In this document: piece after piece, positions 42,873-51,979 of the stretch
Numbering within the stretch: the first letter of the stretch is position 1
Layout of the letters: each line of letters starts with the position of its first letter
DNA from: an uncultured Bariatricus sp.
Lineage (GTDB): Bacteria > Bacillota > Clostridia > Lachnospirales > Lachnospiraceae
NCBI GenBank assembly: GCA_934320645.1
Contig: CAKRFP010000016.1
Location: forward strand, 1-56,882
DNA: 56,882 nt
Direction of reading: 5' to 3'
Position numbers and translations under genes: made by a program
The notes under the pieces: generated by a model
Seen by the model: the letters and a program-made list of their open reading frames with translations, nothing else
What the model was told of the DNA's origin: nothing
Database searches by the model: none

Positions 42873-43035
42873 ATTTTCCACCTCTGGTTACAGTATATCC
42901 ATTTTCCGAAAGAAATACAATCTATTTTATTTGTTTTTTTAATTTTTTGCATTCAATTTCTTATAATTTACTATAAGCTTTTAAAATACAGAATAATATG
43001 AGTCTTTCTGTTCTACTCTTCCAATAATTGTCATC

Positions 43036-43061
43036 AAAAGCAGCCATTTCTGACTGCTTTT
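43036..43061 (-). terminator. Terminator of the TCS-ABC-peptide operon
   Basis: AAAAGCAG and CTGCTTTT form an 8-bp stem around a 10-nt loop, 20 bp after the peptide gene stop. The rest of the gap up to the RloA gene shows only AT-rich sequence. Confidence 0.65.
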
Positions 43062-43081
43062 AACTAATTGTCACTATTTAT

Positions 43082-43381
43082 TTAATGCGTACATAACGTT
43101 CTTTCCACTTTAGTATCGATTGTGACCTGATATCCACATCTATTACACTTGTATGTCGTGTGTTTCGTTGTCCTTTGTTTAGAATCATAAAGATTATTGT
43201 TTTTTGAGCATTTAGTAGAAGCATATGTTTCCCATGCGTCATACGACACTCTATTTTGATTTAAACTACCTCCACAAGTACACGCCGTTCCATAAGTAAC
43301 AATATCTGCTGCTAATACTTTCTGCCCACCGAAGCTTAATCCTAACATCATAATCATAATAAATGCACAAATTTTTTTCAT
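43082..43381 (-). CDS. Small Cys-rich secreted peptide of unknown function
   Basis: From the ATG at 43381 (AGGAGG 8 nt upstream) the precursor has 99 residues. The signal peptide is KKICAFIMIMMLGLSFGGQKVLAA, about 26 residues, leaving a mature part of about 73 residues with six Cys: TACTCGG, KCSK, YKCNRCGY and LCTH. The CxC and CxxC pairs could bind zinc or form disulphides. It begins 12 nt after the permease stop and shares its operon with a sensor pair and exporter. It may be a toxin, a signal, or a ligand/cofactor of the transporter. No leader (GG) motif typical of class II bacteriocins is present. Confidence 0.72.
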   Translation of the reverse strand: MKKICAFIMIMMLGLSFGGQKVLAADIVTYGTACTCGGSLNQNRVSYDAWETYASTKCSKNNNLYDSKQRTTKHTTYKCNRCGYQVTIDTKVERTLCTH

Positions 43382-43393
43382 ATTCATTTCCTC

Positions 43394-45790
43394 CTATTTC
43401 CGTCTACAAATACTCCATAACGTAAGAACTCCAATTACTCCCGCAATTCCCATCATCCAAAGAACTTCTATTCGATGCATTTTCTTCCGAAACTTTTCTT
43501 CCATTCCAAGTGACTGCAGGATTTCCCATTCTCTTTTTTCTTCCTGCTTCTCCGCAAGAAACATCTGATACAGAACTATGGAAATCAGAATCATGTAAAA
43601 CACTGCAAAAATGCTGTACATTCCTATAAAGGAATACAATTCCTGACGTATTTTCTTATACTCTTCATGGTTATTCTGCACATTTACAGCTGTTCCCTGT
43701 TTTAAAATACTTAAAATATGCCCTTCCGTATCATACGCATCCGCATCATCCGATACCAGAATTTTTACAGTCTGATCATATTCCATAATTCTGCTTTTCC
43801 CAAATTTCTTCCAGAAATTCTTTCCAACAATCATTGATATACCAGATCCACCTATCTGTGGATTCCGCACATCTTCTTCCTTCATGCCACGTAAAATCGC
43901 TGTTACTTGAATCGGATTTTCGTTTCTGCTTCCATCCTCATTCAATGTATAAACCGGAAGTTCATCACCAACTTGTACCGTATCTTCTGATATTCCTTGT
44001 CCGTCCGGGCTGAATGCACTCAGATATTTTCCGTCATATTCCTGCAACTCTGTAAGATCCAGAATGCAAAAATCTCCCTGTTCAAATTCTTCTTTTGTCA
44101 GGCTGCCTTCATCCAGATTTCTCAGGAAACGCTGTATATCCTGCCATCTGTCTATTGTAAGCAAAGACAATCTTACTTTCTCAATAGATATCTTTTCCTT
44201 TATTGATGTCTCATTCAGATATGCTGCCAATGTTTCGACTACTTTCTGAAAATACTCGCTTTCGGCATATTCTGACAGATCAATCCAGAACTCCTCTTTT
44301 TCATTGTTGTGATATTGCTCTACAGAAGTCACTCCGGCAACCTGTTCCAGTTTATCCACTGTCTGCCTGGAAATTCCAGGAGAATTCGTAATTTCCATTG
44401 TACTTAAATAATATCCATTTTCTGTCAGTCTTTGATATACTTTCAGCTTTTCCTGTCTGGTTGAGATCTCTATCTTCCCAAATCCCACAACCAGTAAAAC
44501 ACTTGCCAGAAGAACGATTTCCACACTCTTACGCACACGATGCATCTGCCATTTATGAAGTAAAACTCTCCCCGGCGTAAACCTTACGATCTTCCTATAT
44601 TTTTCTCTTCTTTTCTGAACTTTCTTCTTTTTTTCTTTCAGAAGTATGCAAAGCTGCACTGCACTGAGTCCATAACTTGCCCCAATGCATAACACACTGA
44701 ATCCAGTTCCAAAAAGAACTCCTTCCCATGCAATCGCCTGTGGTAATGTCTGCTCGGTTATCTTTTCAAAAACAGGGATAACCAGCTGGTAAATCCCAAT
44801 CCCTGCAAGATTTCCAACAATAACAGCCCCTGCACCAAACAGAACTGCTTCCCAGAAAATAATCTGATACATCTGCCCTTTTCGCATTCCAAGTGCATCC
44901 AGGAACCTCCAGAACTGCTCTCTTGATACAATTGAACGCGATACCGTAAGAAACAGGATACAGATCGACGCGCCACCAATCAGCAGGCGGATATTTTCCA
45001 GAAAATCCATATACGGAAGATTTACATCAGAAAGCCTGTCCTGTTCCACATTGTCATCCATGCCACAGGTAAATTCTTCACTGTTTTTCAGATCTTCATA
45101 AACACTTTCACTGCCTTCTTTCGCTTTTACAAGCATATGCATATCCTGAACAGCGCCGATCCTGTTCCCACCTTCCTGTGTCACAATTCCAGTTGGAAAC
45201 CGATGCCGGTTGCATATCTCCCAGTTTATCTGATAATCTTTTAGTATCCCGCACAAAGTATAAGAATAGCTTTTTGATTCCCCCTGCTCCAGAACGGAAA
45301 GTGCCGGTGTAATGTCCAGTGTAATCTCTTTTCCAAGCATCTCCTCATATCCAAGTGAGCGAAGTGTACTGTATTCCATTGCGATCTCATGCTCATTTTC
45401 CGGCAGGCGCCCTTCTTTCATTTCCAGTCTGCCAAGCTTCCACGCCGTCTCGTCCATCGTCCCGATATTCATCTGACGGTTTTCCAGATAATCCCCGGAG
45501 ATCGCACCATAGATCCTTATTTTCCCGGTCTGTGCAAGAAATGGATTCTCTTCTGCTACTTTCACCGAGCTATCATCCATATCCACAAATACCTGTTCCC
45601 ATTCCCCATATACTGCTTTACGATTCTCAATATATGCGGCTTTCAGTCCTTCTGACATCTGGAAGCCAATCTGGACCAGTGTGCAGGTAAGAAGCAGGAC
45701 TGAGACAATCAGGATGCTGTATTTCTTCTGGCTGCGGATTCTTTTTATACTGAGTTCCCGTTCAATTCCATGTCTTTTCTCTCTTTTCAT
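43394..45790 (-). CDS. ABC transporter permease, FtsX/MacB type
   Basis: A 798-residue protein with an N-terminal helix (about 24-45), a large external loop (about 50-265), three helices of a first FtsX domain (about 268-385), a central helix (about 425), a second external region and a second FtsX region. The second FtsX region ends after two helices at TLWSICRRK, so the last helix expected for a four-helix unit appears missing. The type is that of antimicrobial-peptide or lipoprotein-handling exporters. It overlaps the ATPase gene by 4 nt. Confidence 0.85.
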   Translation of the reverse strand: MKREKRHGIERELSIKRIRSQKKYSILIVSVLLLTCTLVQIGFQMSEGLKAAYIENRKAVYGEWEQVFVDMDDSSVKVAEENPFLAQTGKIRIYGAISGDYLENRQMNIGTMDETAWKLGRLEMKEGRLPENEHEIAMEYSTLRSLGYEEMLGKEITLDITPALSVLEQGESKSYSYTLCGILKDYQINWEICNRHRFPTGIVTQEGGNRIGAVQDMHMLVKAKEGSESVYEDLKNSEEFTCGMDDNVEQDRLSDVNLPYMDFLENIRLLIGGASICILFLTVSRSIVSREQFWRFLDALGMRKGQMYQIIFWEAVLFGAGAVIVGNLAGIGIYQLVIPVFEKITEQTLPQAIAWEGVLFGTGFSVLCIGASYGLSAVQLCILLKEKKKKVQKRREKYRKIVRFTPGRVLLHKWQMHRVRKSVEIVLLASVLLVVGFGKIEISTRQEKLKVYQRLTENGYYLSTMEITNSPGISRQTVDKLEQVAGVTSVEQYHNNEKEEFWIDLSEYAESEYFQKVVETLAAYLNETSIKEKISIEKVRLSLLTIDRWQDIQRFLRNLDEGSLTKEEFEQGDFCILDLTELQEYDGKYLSAFSPDGQGISEDTVQVGDELPVYTLNEDGSRNENPIQVTAILRGMKEEDVRNPQIGGSGISMIVGKNFWKKFGKSRIMEYDQTVKILVSDDADAYDTEGHILSILKQGTAVNVQNNHEEYKKIRQELYSFIGMYSIFAVFYMILISIVLYQMFLAEKQEEKREWEILQSLGMEEKFRKKMHRIEVLWMMGIAGVIGVLTLWSICRRK

Positions 45791-46452
45791 CGCAATGCAC
45801 CATCTTCCATATACACAATCCTGTCCGCATAATTGGCACTGTCCATATCATGTGTCACCATGACAATTGTCTGACGGTAAAGTTCTCTGGATGCGCAGAT
45901 CAGCTTCATGATCTTCTGTCCGGTCTGGTAGTCCAGATTCCCGGTCGGTTCATCCGCAAGTATCACTCCCGGCTTTGCCGCCATTGCACGGGCAATTGCC
46001 ACTCTCTGCTGCTCTCCACCGGATAACTGATCGGGGTAATCTCCGTTCCTGTCCCATAATCCGACCTTTTCAAGAAGCTGTCGGATATAAGCTTTATCCG
46101 GTACCGTATGCGCGATATAAAGCGGCATGCATACATTATCCCAGATCGTATACTCCGGCAGTAACTGATACTGTTGGAAAATAAACCCGACTTTCTTCTG
46201 CCGGATCTTGCAGATCCTCTTTTGGGAAAGCCCGTTGATCTGTATTCCATTCAGGAAGACTGCTCCTATATCTGGCTTTTCCAGTGTTCCTGCAATCTTA
46301 AGAAAAGTAGATTTCCCGGATCCGCTTCGTCCCATCACTGCCACAAATTCACCACTTTTCACTTCAAAAGAAAAATCCTTTAATGCTGTAATTTTCTTTT
46401 CACCAAGGGTATAGCTTTTGCTTACCTTGTCCAGTCTGATTACGGTTTTCAT
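45787..46452 (-). CDS. ABC transporter ATP-binding protein (LolD/BceA-like)
   Basis: A 221-residue ATPase with Walker A GRSGSGKST (about 41-49), Q-loop FQQYQLLPEYT, signature LSGGEQQRVAIARA (about 143-156), Walker B VILADEPTGNLD and H-loop VTHD. It is coupled to the FtsX-type permease and lies 69 bp after the kinase gene. Confidence 0.94.
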   Translation of the reverse strand: MKTVIRLDKVSKSYTLGEKKITALKDFSFEVKSGEFVAVMGRSGSGKSTFLKIAGTLEKPDIGAVFLNGIQINGLSQKRICKIRQKKVGFIFQQYQLLPEYTIWDNVCMPLYIAHTVPDKAYIRQLLEKVGLWDRNGDYPDQLSGGEQQRVAIARAMAAKPGVILADEPTGNLDYQTGQKIMKLICASRELYRQTIVMVTHDMDSANYADRIVYMEDGALR

Positions 46453-46521
46453 CTTCTGTCACCTCCTTCATTTGTTAGTCTTACTATAGCAGATCTGTCT
46501 TTCGTTTCACTTACCCTAATC

Positions 46522-47688
46522 TTACGAAATCGTAAGATTTCTCTCTTCCTGCGCATGGTCTTTTGCAATCATCTTCGGCAGTATAAACTGGAAGGTTGTC
46601 GCCTCCTCCAAACCACTTCGGTCCACAATCTTCAGCGTTCCCTGATGAAGCGTGACAATTTCCCTTGCCAGATGCAGACCGATTCCGATTCCACTGCCCT
46701 GTTCCATCTGGTAGAAACGGTCAAAAATCAGCTCTCTTTTCTCTTCTTCAATCCGTTTCCCCTGATTGGTGATATACAGCTTGTAATAGTCCGTATCTTC
46801 TTTCAGCAGAATCTGAATCCTGCTTCCTGTATCTGCATATTCTATGGCATTTTTCAGTACATTTTCCATTGCCTCTTTCAGCCAGAATCCGTCACAGGAA
46901 AGCAGGCATTCTTTTGGAACATCCTTTTCAAATCCAACGCTTTTTTCTTCCGCTAAAGGCTGTGTTCTGTCCATGCATTCTTCGATGAGTCCGGTCAGAT
47001 TTTCTTTTTTCCGCTTCATCCAGATTTTCCCGGAATCAATCTGTGCAAGCCTCAGAAGCACGATCGTCATATCGGACATCCATTGCACCTTTTTCACACA
47101 GTCTTCCAACTTCTGATACCGCTTTTCATCCTCTTCTGTCACAAGAAGCACCTCCAGATTCAGAAGTGTTCCCGCGATCGGTGTTTTTAGCTGATGGGAA
47201 ATATTTTCCATGTAAGTTCCCATTTTCTGCCGGTCACGATGCAGAAATTCTTTTTCTTCCTCCAGCTTTTCTTCCAGTTCTCTGTCTTTTTCTGCAAATT
47301 GATTATTCAGTGTTTTTTTCCGTCTTTTCTCCATGTGCAGTTCTGTCAGCAGACCAGCAATGCAGATGATGCCGATTGCGAACACAAACGTGCCTCTTCC
47401 ATAGCTTCGGATTCTTTTTCCCAGCCAGACTTTTCCTGTCTCTTCATATCCTGCCTCTTTCAATGCCTCGCAGCCCTTCTGATATGCTTCTTCATCCGGT
47501 TCTGTAAAGACGGAAACTGTTCTGTCTTTTTCTGTCTGTCCGATCCAGGAAACAGCCTGTCTTTCATAATTTTCTGCAAGAATATTCTGGTATCCATAAA
47601 AAGCCAGCAATATCAAAAGAAAAATCAGAATCCATTTTCCCGGTATTCTCCATTTCTCCGTCTTTCTCTCAGATTTCATCATACACAT
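46522..47688 (-). CDS. Sensor histidine kinase
   Basis: A 388-residue kinase with two helices (about 19-35 and 100-118) around a 65-residue external loop, a coiled region, HisKA with His in ENISHQLKTPIAG (about 164), and an HATPase domain ending in GIGIGLHLAREIV. The compact sensor and linkage to an ABC exporter fit control of the exporter by a peptide or envelope stress. It overlaps the regulator gene by 20 nt. Confidence 0.92.
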   Translation of the reverse strand: MCMMKSERKTEKWRIPGKWILIFLLILLAFYGYQNILAENYERQAVSWIGQTEKDRTVSVFTEPDEEAYQKGCEALKEAGYEETGKVWLGKRIRSYGRGTFVFAIGIICIAGLLTELHMEKRRKKTLNNQFAEKDRELEEKLEEEKEFLHRDRQKMGTYMENISHQLKTPIAGTLLNLEVLLVTEEDEKRYQKLEDCVKKVQWMSDMTIVLLRLAQIDSGKIWMKRKKENLTGLIEECMDRTQPLAEEKSVGFEKDVPKECLLSCDGFWLKEAMENVLKNAIEYADTGSRIQILLKEDTDYYKLYITNQGKRIEEEKRELIFDRFYQMEQGSGIGIGLHLAREIVTLHQGTLKIVDRSGLEEATTFQFILPKMIAKDHAQEERNLTIS

Positions 47689-48382
47689 CCTCTGCTTTCA
47701 ACGTCCATGCATAACCGACTCCACGCTTTGTCTCAATCGGATCCTGCTCACTTTCTGCAGTCAGCTTCTTTCTCAGCCGGTTCATATGTACAGACAAGGT
47801 ATTATCATCGATATAATTTTCATTGAAATCCCAGATAGTGTCCAACAGGAACTCCCGTGCGACAAGATTCGGTGCATTTTCCAGAAGACTTCGCAGAACC
47901 TGGTACTCCGTCCTTGTAAGATCGATCCGGACACCATCCTTCTGCAAAATCTGATTCTGCAAATCCAGTTCATATTCTCCGCTTTTGATTCCTTTTTTCA
48001 CTTTCTTACCGTTCTGCATACCGGTACGTCGCAGTAAAGCCTTGATTCTCGCAATAAATTCAAATGTGCGGAAAGGCTTTATCACATAATCATTTGCTCC
48101 CGCTTCAAATCCCTCTACAATAAATTCTTCACTGTCATAGGCTGATAAGAAAAGAATGGGATTGTCTGTATATCTGCGGATCTCCCTGCAGAGCATGATT
48201 CCGTTCCCGTCTGGCAGCTTCATGTCCAGTACATACAGCATATATTCTTCTCCTCGGATCCTTGCGAGTGCTTCACTACAAGACTTCGCTGCAACTGCAT
48301 TCCATCCCTTTAATTCCAGGATGTCTACGATTCCCTGTCTTACCAGGTCGTCATCTTCAATTACCAAAATTTCTGTGTTCAT
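47669..48382 (-). CDS. OmpR/PhoB-family response regulator
   Basis: From the ATG at 48382 (AAAGGA upstream; MNTEILVIEDDD) it has 237 residues: a receiver with acidic pocket EDDD, phospho-acceptor Asp in YVLDMKLPDGNG (about 53), Thr/Ser switch and Lys in YVIKPF, then a winged-helix DNA-binding domain (LTRTEYQVLRSLLENAPNLVAREFLL). It is the first gene of the RR-HK-ABC-peptide operon and probably controls it. The frame runs open to 48439 without a ribosome binding site. Confidence 0.93.
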   Translation of the reverse strand: MNTEILVIEDDDLVRQGIVDILELKGWNAVAAKSCSEALARIRGEEYMLYVLDMKLPDGNGIMLCREIRRYTDNPILFLSAYDSEEFIVEGFEAGANDYVIKPFRTFEFIARIKALLRRTGMQNGKKVKKGIKSGEYELDLQNQILQKDGVRIDLTRTEYQVLRSLLENAPNLVAREFLLDTIWDFNENYIDDNTLSVHMNRLRKKLTAESEQDPIETKRGVGYAWTLKAEDVYDEI

Positions 48383-48428
48383 GCTCGGAATTCCTTTCTT
48401 ACACAACTTTATACATCTGTTAGTAAAA

Positions 48429-48456
48429 AGGGATGCCACATACCCGTGACATCCCT
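48429..48456 (-). terminator. Terminator-like hairpin just upstream of the response regulator
   Basis: AGGGATG and CATCCCT form a 7-bp stem around 14 nt, then TTTTTAC on the minus strand. It ends 46 bp before the regulator ATG, leaving no room for a promoter in between. The regulator may therefore be transcribed through it (attenuation), or it only ends the small gene at 48537. Confidence 0.55.
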
Positions 48457-48536
48457 GTAAACATTATCACTTATCCTAACCATAACGATGCTTTTTTGTA
48501 AACTCAAATCATGATTGCATAAATTATTATCGATAT

Positions 48537-48725
48537 CTATTCCTTCTGGCTTTTCCTTTTCAATAGCATCTGGCGATTTCTTTCCACCATAGGCTGAATG
48601 CTTTCCATAACTTCCTTGTTTGCTTTTCTGCTCTTTTCCAGTCTGATCTTTTCTTCTGCAAACCATTTTGCCGCATCTTTGCAAAGTTCCAAAGATTCAC
48701 CAAGCACTGCATGATCATATGTCAT
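48537..48725 (-). CDS. Small charged helical protein, unknown
   Basis: 62 residues from an ATG preceded by AGGAGGG: MTYDHAVLGESLELCKDAAK and onward, mostly amphipathic helix with a basic C-terminus. It lies 13 nt after the remnant at 48739. No family is recognised; it might be a phage- or plasmid-type accessory gene. Confidence 0.5.
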   Translation of the reverse strand: MTYDHAVLGESLELCKDAAKWFAEEKIRLEKSRKANKEVMESIQPMVERNRQMLLKRKSQKE

Positions 48726-48738
48726 AACGTTCACCCTC

Positions 48739-49110
48739 CTATCGATCTTCATATATAATCCCAACCTTATAACAATTACTTAAAAAATATCGAACAGCTT
48801 TTTGATACCCTTTGATATTACATAGAAAAAAACGAATATCCATTAGAGACACCAATGATAAAGACGGATGGTTATGCAACGACACCACTGCACATTCCTG
48901 CGATTTCATAATCAAATGATACGTCTGAGGATCTGCCAATGGATCCACGGAATGCATATTCTTGCTCCGGTATTTCTCGATAACGAATATACGGTACTTT
49001 TTGAATTGCCTCTTTTGTTATCATCACCTTTTTATCTCTACTTTTTGTCATTTCCAGACGGTCAAGCTTTTTCTGAAATATCTTGTATCACGCCCATTTC
49101 TATTTTTATT
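48739..49110 (-). pseudogene. Frameshifted remnant with HNHPS motif
   Basis: One minus-strand frame encodes YRSKNMHSVDPLADPQTYHL followed by AVVSLHNHPSLSLVSLMDIRF and ends at 48739. The frame just upstream (MTKSRDKKVMITKEAIQKVP then YIRYREIPEQ) is offset by one base and has no clear start. HNHPS-x-S followed by D is reminiscent of the C-terminal domain of phage MuF/head-morphogenesis-like and related plasmid proteins. I read this as a decayed gene; the family link is tentative. Confidence 0.4.
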
Positions 49111-49176
49111 ATAAAACATTTTTCTCAAATAACAACTAAACTTATAATTTTTCTTAAACATACTAAATTTTTCACT

Positions 49177-50010
49177 CTACTTCGCCACGATCCGAATCTC
49201 CTCCCCATCAAAGTAATACACGGAATCCGAAAGCACTTCCTCCGGCGCCACTCCGGTCTGATTGATCTCTTTTACCATCTCTGCCATCCGCTCCGGCTCC
49301 AGTCCAAAGCTTTCCGGAACCAGTATCACTTCATGGATACTACTTGGCAGGATATAGAAATCCCCTCTGATCATCCCCCGGACCTTTTCCCGGAAATCCG
49401 GATACCGCATCACTGCTGCCCCCAGACTGCACTGCTCGTTCGTCGCCACATACATAAAGCGCACAATTTTCTGGATCTGCGCCGGATAGATCCGCGGTGT
49501 ATTCTTCTCGGCAAGACGCCGGATCTCTTCCTTTTCCACACGCCAGTACCGCAGATGCTCGTTGCGGATCTGGATCGCCGCCGAGCCAAAGCGTGTGTTG
49601 TCTATCTGGATATAATAGACCACTGCCAGATCCAGGAACGGCTCATAAGGAATCTGCTTTAACAGTTCTTCGTTGGCATCCCGCCGGATCAGCTTGTACA
49701 CAATATGCTCTTTTACATGATTAAAATCAAACAGATTCTGACAATCACAGGTCTTTTTCACCCGAATCTCCTGATAAATACTGCAAATGGAATCTGCCAG
49801 ATCCGGTACCTGCTGCCCCTGCAGATACTTCTGGTAAAACTCCTCCAGATAGATTGTCGGTGCAAGGTTACTGTCCGTCTGCTTAAAAAGAATCCCCGTC
49901 CTTCTGGTTCCGTTATTCTTCGTCACGGTGTACAGCTCTGTCCTCACTTCAACCCCGATCTGTCCTCTGATCTCGCATAACATAGCATTCATAAATTCTG
50001 TATAATTCAT
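49177..50010 (-). CDS. DUF5688 family protein
   Basis: A 277-residue soluble protein with TELYTVTKNNGTRRTGILFK then SNLAPTIYLEEFYQKYLQG (about 25-65), which fits the DUF5688 family found mainly in Lachnospiraceae. The C-terminal half has MIRGDFYILPSSIHEVILVP. The function is unknown; copies are often numerous per genome. The gap between it and efp contains a small hairpin (CACC/GGTG near 50088) and the efp terminator. Confidence 0.68.
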   Translation of the reverse strand: MNYTEFMNAMLCEIRGQIGVEVRTELYTVTKNNGTRRTGILFKQTDSNLAPTIYLEEFYQKYLQGQQVPDLADSICSIYQEIRVKKTCDCQNLFDFNHVKEHIVYKLIRRDANEELLKQIPYEPFLDLAVVYYIQIDNTRFGSAAIQIRNEHLRYWRVEKEEIRRLAEKNTPRIYPAQIQKIVRFMYVATNEQCSLGAAVMRYPDFREKVRGMIRGDFYILPSSIHEVILVPESFGLEPERMAEMVKEINQTGVAPEEVLSDSVYYFDGEEIRIVAK

Positions 50011-50181
50011 CTGTTCTCCTTCCCGAAAGCCATGCGCCGCAAAGAACCTTTTCTGCCATCTTAAGGCAGCTTATGATTTGAATATCACCCGCATTCAAGC
50101 AGGTGTGTACTGCCAATTATATCTGCCCTTTTTTCAGATTACAAGAACATTCTTTTTCCCTCCAAAATGGCATTGACACGC

Positions 50182-50224
50182 AAAAAGCCGAAAACATGAG
50201 GACTTGCCTCTGCTTTCGGCTTTT
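50182..50224 (-). terminator. Terminator of efp
   Basis: AAGCCGAAA and TTTCGGCTT pair around 20 nt and run into TTTTT on the minus strand, 37 bp after the efp stop. Confidence 0.8.
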
Positions 50225-50260
50225 GTTTTTTTCTTAATTTTGTGAATTATGACGAAGCGA

Positions 50261-50818
50261 TTATGCTCTTGAACTGTACTCTCCTGTACGGGTATCAATT
50301 TTGATTCTGTCACCCTGGTTAACGAACAGAGGTACAAGAACGCTTGCTCCTGTCTCAACGATAGCCGGTTTGGTAGCACCTGTAGCTGTGTCACCTTTTA
50401 CTCCCGGCTCTGTCTCTGTAACTTCAAGTTCCACACTGATCGGCGGCTCTACTGAGAATACGTTGCCTTCATGTGAACATACTTTAACCATCTCGTTCTC
50501 TTTTACGAACTTGAGGGAATCTCCTACTGTAGCTCCATCAACTGCGATCTGGTCGAATGTCTCAACATCCATGAAGTGATAGAGTTCACCATCAGAATAC
50601 AGATACTGCATATCTTTTCTGTCGATATGAGCGGTATCGAATTTCTCTGTCGGACGGAAAGTCTTTTCTACTACACCACCACTGATGATGTTTTTAAGTT
50701 TTGTTCTAACGAAAGCTGCTCCCTTTCCCGGTTTTACATGCTGGAATTCCAGAATCTGATAAATGTTACCTTCGATCAGTACTGTAAGACCATTTCTAAA
50801 ATCGCCTGCTGAAATCAT
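50261..50818 (-). CDS. efp: Translation elongation factor P
   Basis: 185 residues from the ATG at 50818 (AAGGAGG upstream; MISAGDFRNGLTVLIEGN). It has the three EF-P domains: KOW-like N domain with the tip VKPGKGAAFVRTKLKN (Lys near 32, the usual modification site), OB domain, and the C-terminal signature ATKPAIVETGASVLVPLFVN. It relieves ribosome stalling at polyproline. The frame extends upstream to 50851 but without a start signal. Confidence 0.96.
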   Translation of the reverse strand: MISAGDFRNGLTVLIEGNIYQILEFQHVKPGKGAAFVRTKLKNIISGGVVEKTFRPTEKFDTAHIDRKDMQYLYSDGELYHFMDVETFDQIAVDGATVGDSLKFVKENEMVKVCSHEGNVFSVEPPISVELEVTETEPGVKGDTATGATKPAIVETGASVLVPLFVNQGDRIKIDTRTGEYSSRA

Positions 50819-50881
50819 TGTAATATCCTCCTTATATATGCCCTGGGGCATTCCTTTTACTTTTTATATACATTACTTATA

Positions 50882-50910
50882 ATTCTATAATAAAAAACTC
50901 TATTTTTCAA
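50882..50910 (-). promoter_or_regulatory. Putative promoter of efp
   Basis: On the minus strand TTGAAA (50905-50910), 17-nt spacer, TAGAAT (50882-50887), about 65 bp upstream of the start. Confidence 0.55.
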
Positions 50911-50960
50911 CAAAAAATTTCAATCAATTACAGATTTCCCTGATTTTCCGTATTTTTTTG

Positions 50961-51968
50961 CTATTTCATATAGGCATTATAGAGTTTTTTATCCACATTT
51001 TTCTCGATTTCATTGTAAACCGGCTGCACTACCTCACGGATTTCCGCTCTCAGTTCATCACTAAGTGTAACAATCTGTGTTCCACTGTCCTCAATTACTT
51101 TGATCTTGTCTGCAATCCGGTCATCCGATGCCTGGCGAGCCTCTTCTTTGGCGATCTCAGCAGCTTCTACAAGGATTGCCTGCTTATCTTCCGGCAGATC
51201 CTGAAAAAATTCATCACTGACGATCAGAGAGATCAGATGCGGCAGGTGATTGGTTTCCACCACATAATCCTGCTGTTCATAAAGCTTGTTGGATACGATA
51301 ACCTCGTATGGATTCTCCTGGGCGTCAATGGTTCCCTGCTGCAGCCCGATATACACCTCACTGAAACTCATCGGTGTCGGAGATGCTTTCAGTTTTTTCC
51401 AGAAATCCATATGGTAGGAATTCTCCATGGTACGGATCTTCTGTCCTTTAAAATCAGCCAATGATTCGACCATTTTATTCGTTGACATGACACGGAATCC
51501 CTGGTCTGCATAGCCAAGGAGCTTATATCCGCCATTCTCATAGACATCCTCCAGAATCCCATAGAACTCCGGATCATCTACCTTTTCACGTACTTCATCA
51601 ATCGTACTGAATCGGCACGGAATATCAAACACCGCAAGGTCCGGCATGAAAGTTACCTGCGGTGCGGTATTCTGGATTACAAACGGAATGTCCCCATCCT
51701 TACAGCTCTCCAGAAGCTCCCTATCCCCTCCGATCGTACCGTTCGGATAGACCTGAATCTTCATCTTGCCATCACTTAATTCTTCTACTTCTTCTGCAAA
51801 TTTTTCTGCATAGATCTGTGTTACGGTATCTTCCGGACTCGCCGTTGCAAGCGGCCATGCATATCGCTGTACTTCATCATCCGCAACTGTCTTTTTCTGA
51901 CACCCCGCACTGAGTGCAAGTGCCGCACACATTCCTGCCGCTACTGCCATTCTTACTGCTTTCTTCAT
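50961..51968 (-). CDS. dctP: TRAP transporter solute-binding lipoprotein (DctP family)
   Basis: A 335-residue protein with a lipoprotein signal (LALSAGC, Cys23), then a DctP fold. Typical pieces are IQVYPNGTIGGDRELLESCKDG (about 72-93), the carboxylate-binding region GYADQGFRVMSTNK (Arg near 159) and NPYEVI. It would deliver an organic acid to DctQM. The neighbouring aro genes make a quinate/shikimate-type acid a candidate, but the ligand cannot be read from sequence. Confidence 0.92.
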   Translation of the reverse strand: MKKAVRMAVAAGMCAALALSAGCQKKTVADDEVQRYAWPLATASPEDTVTQIYAEKFAEEVEELSDGKMKIQVYPNGTIGGDRELLESCKDGDIPFVIQNTAPQVTFMPDLAVFDIPCRFSTIDEVREKVDDPEFYGILEDVYENGGYKLLGYADQGFRVMSTNKMVESLADFKGQKIRTMENSYHMDFWKKLKASPTPMSFSEVYIGLQQGTIDAQENPYEVIVSNKLYEQQDYVVETNHLPHLISLIVSDEFFQDLPEDKQAILVEAAEIAKEEARQASDDRIADKIKVIEDSGTQIVTLSDELRAEIREVVQPVYNEIEKNVDKKLYNAYMK

Positions 51969-51979
51969 GCTGCTACCTC

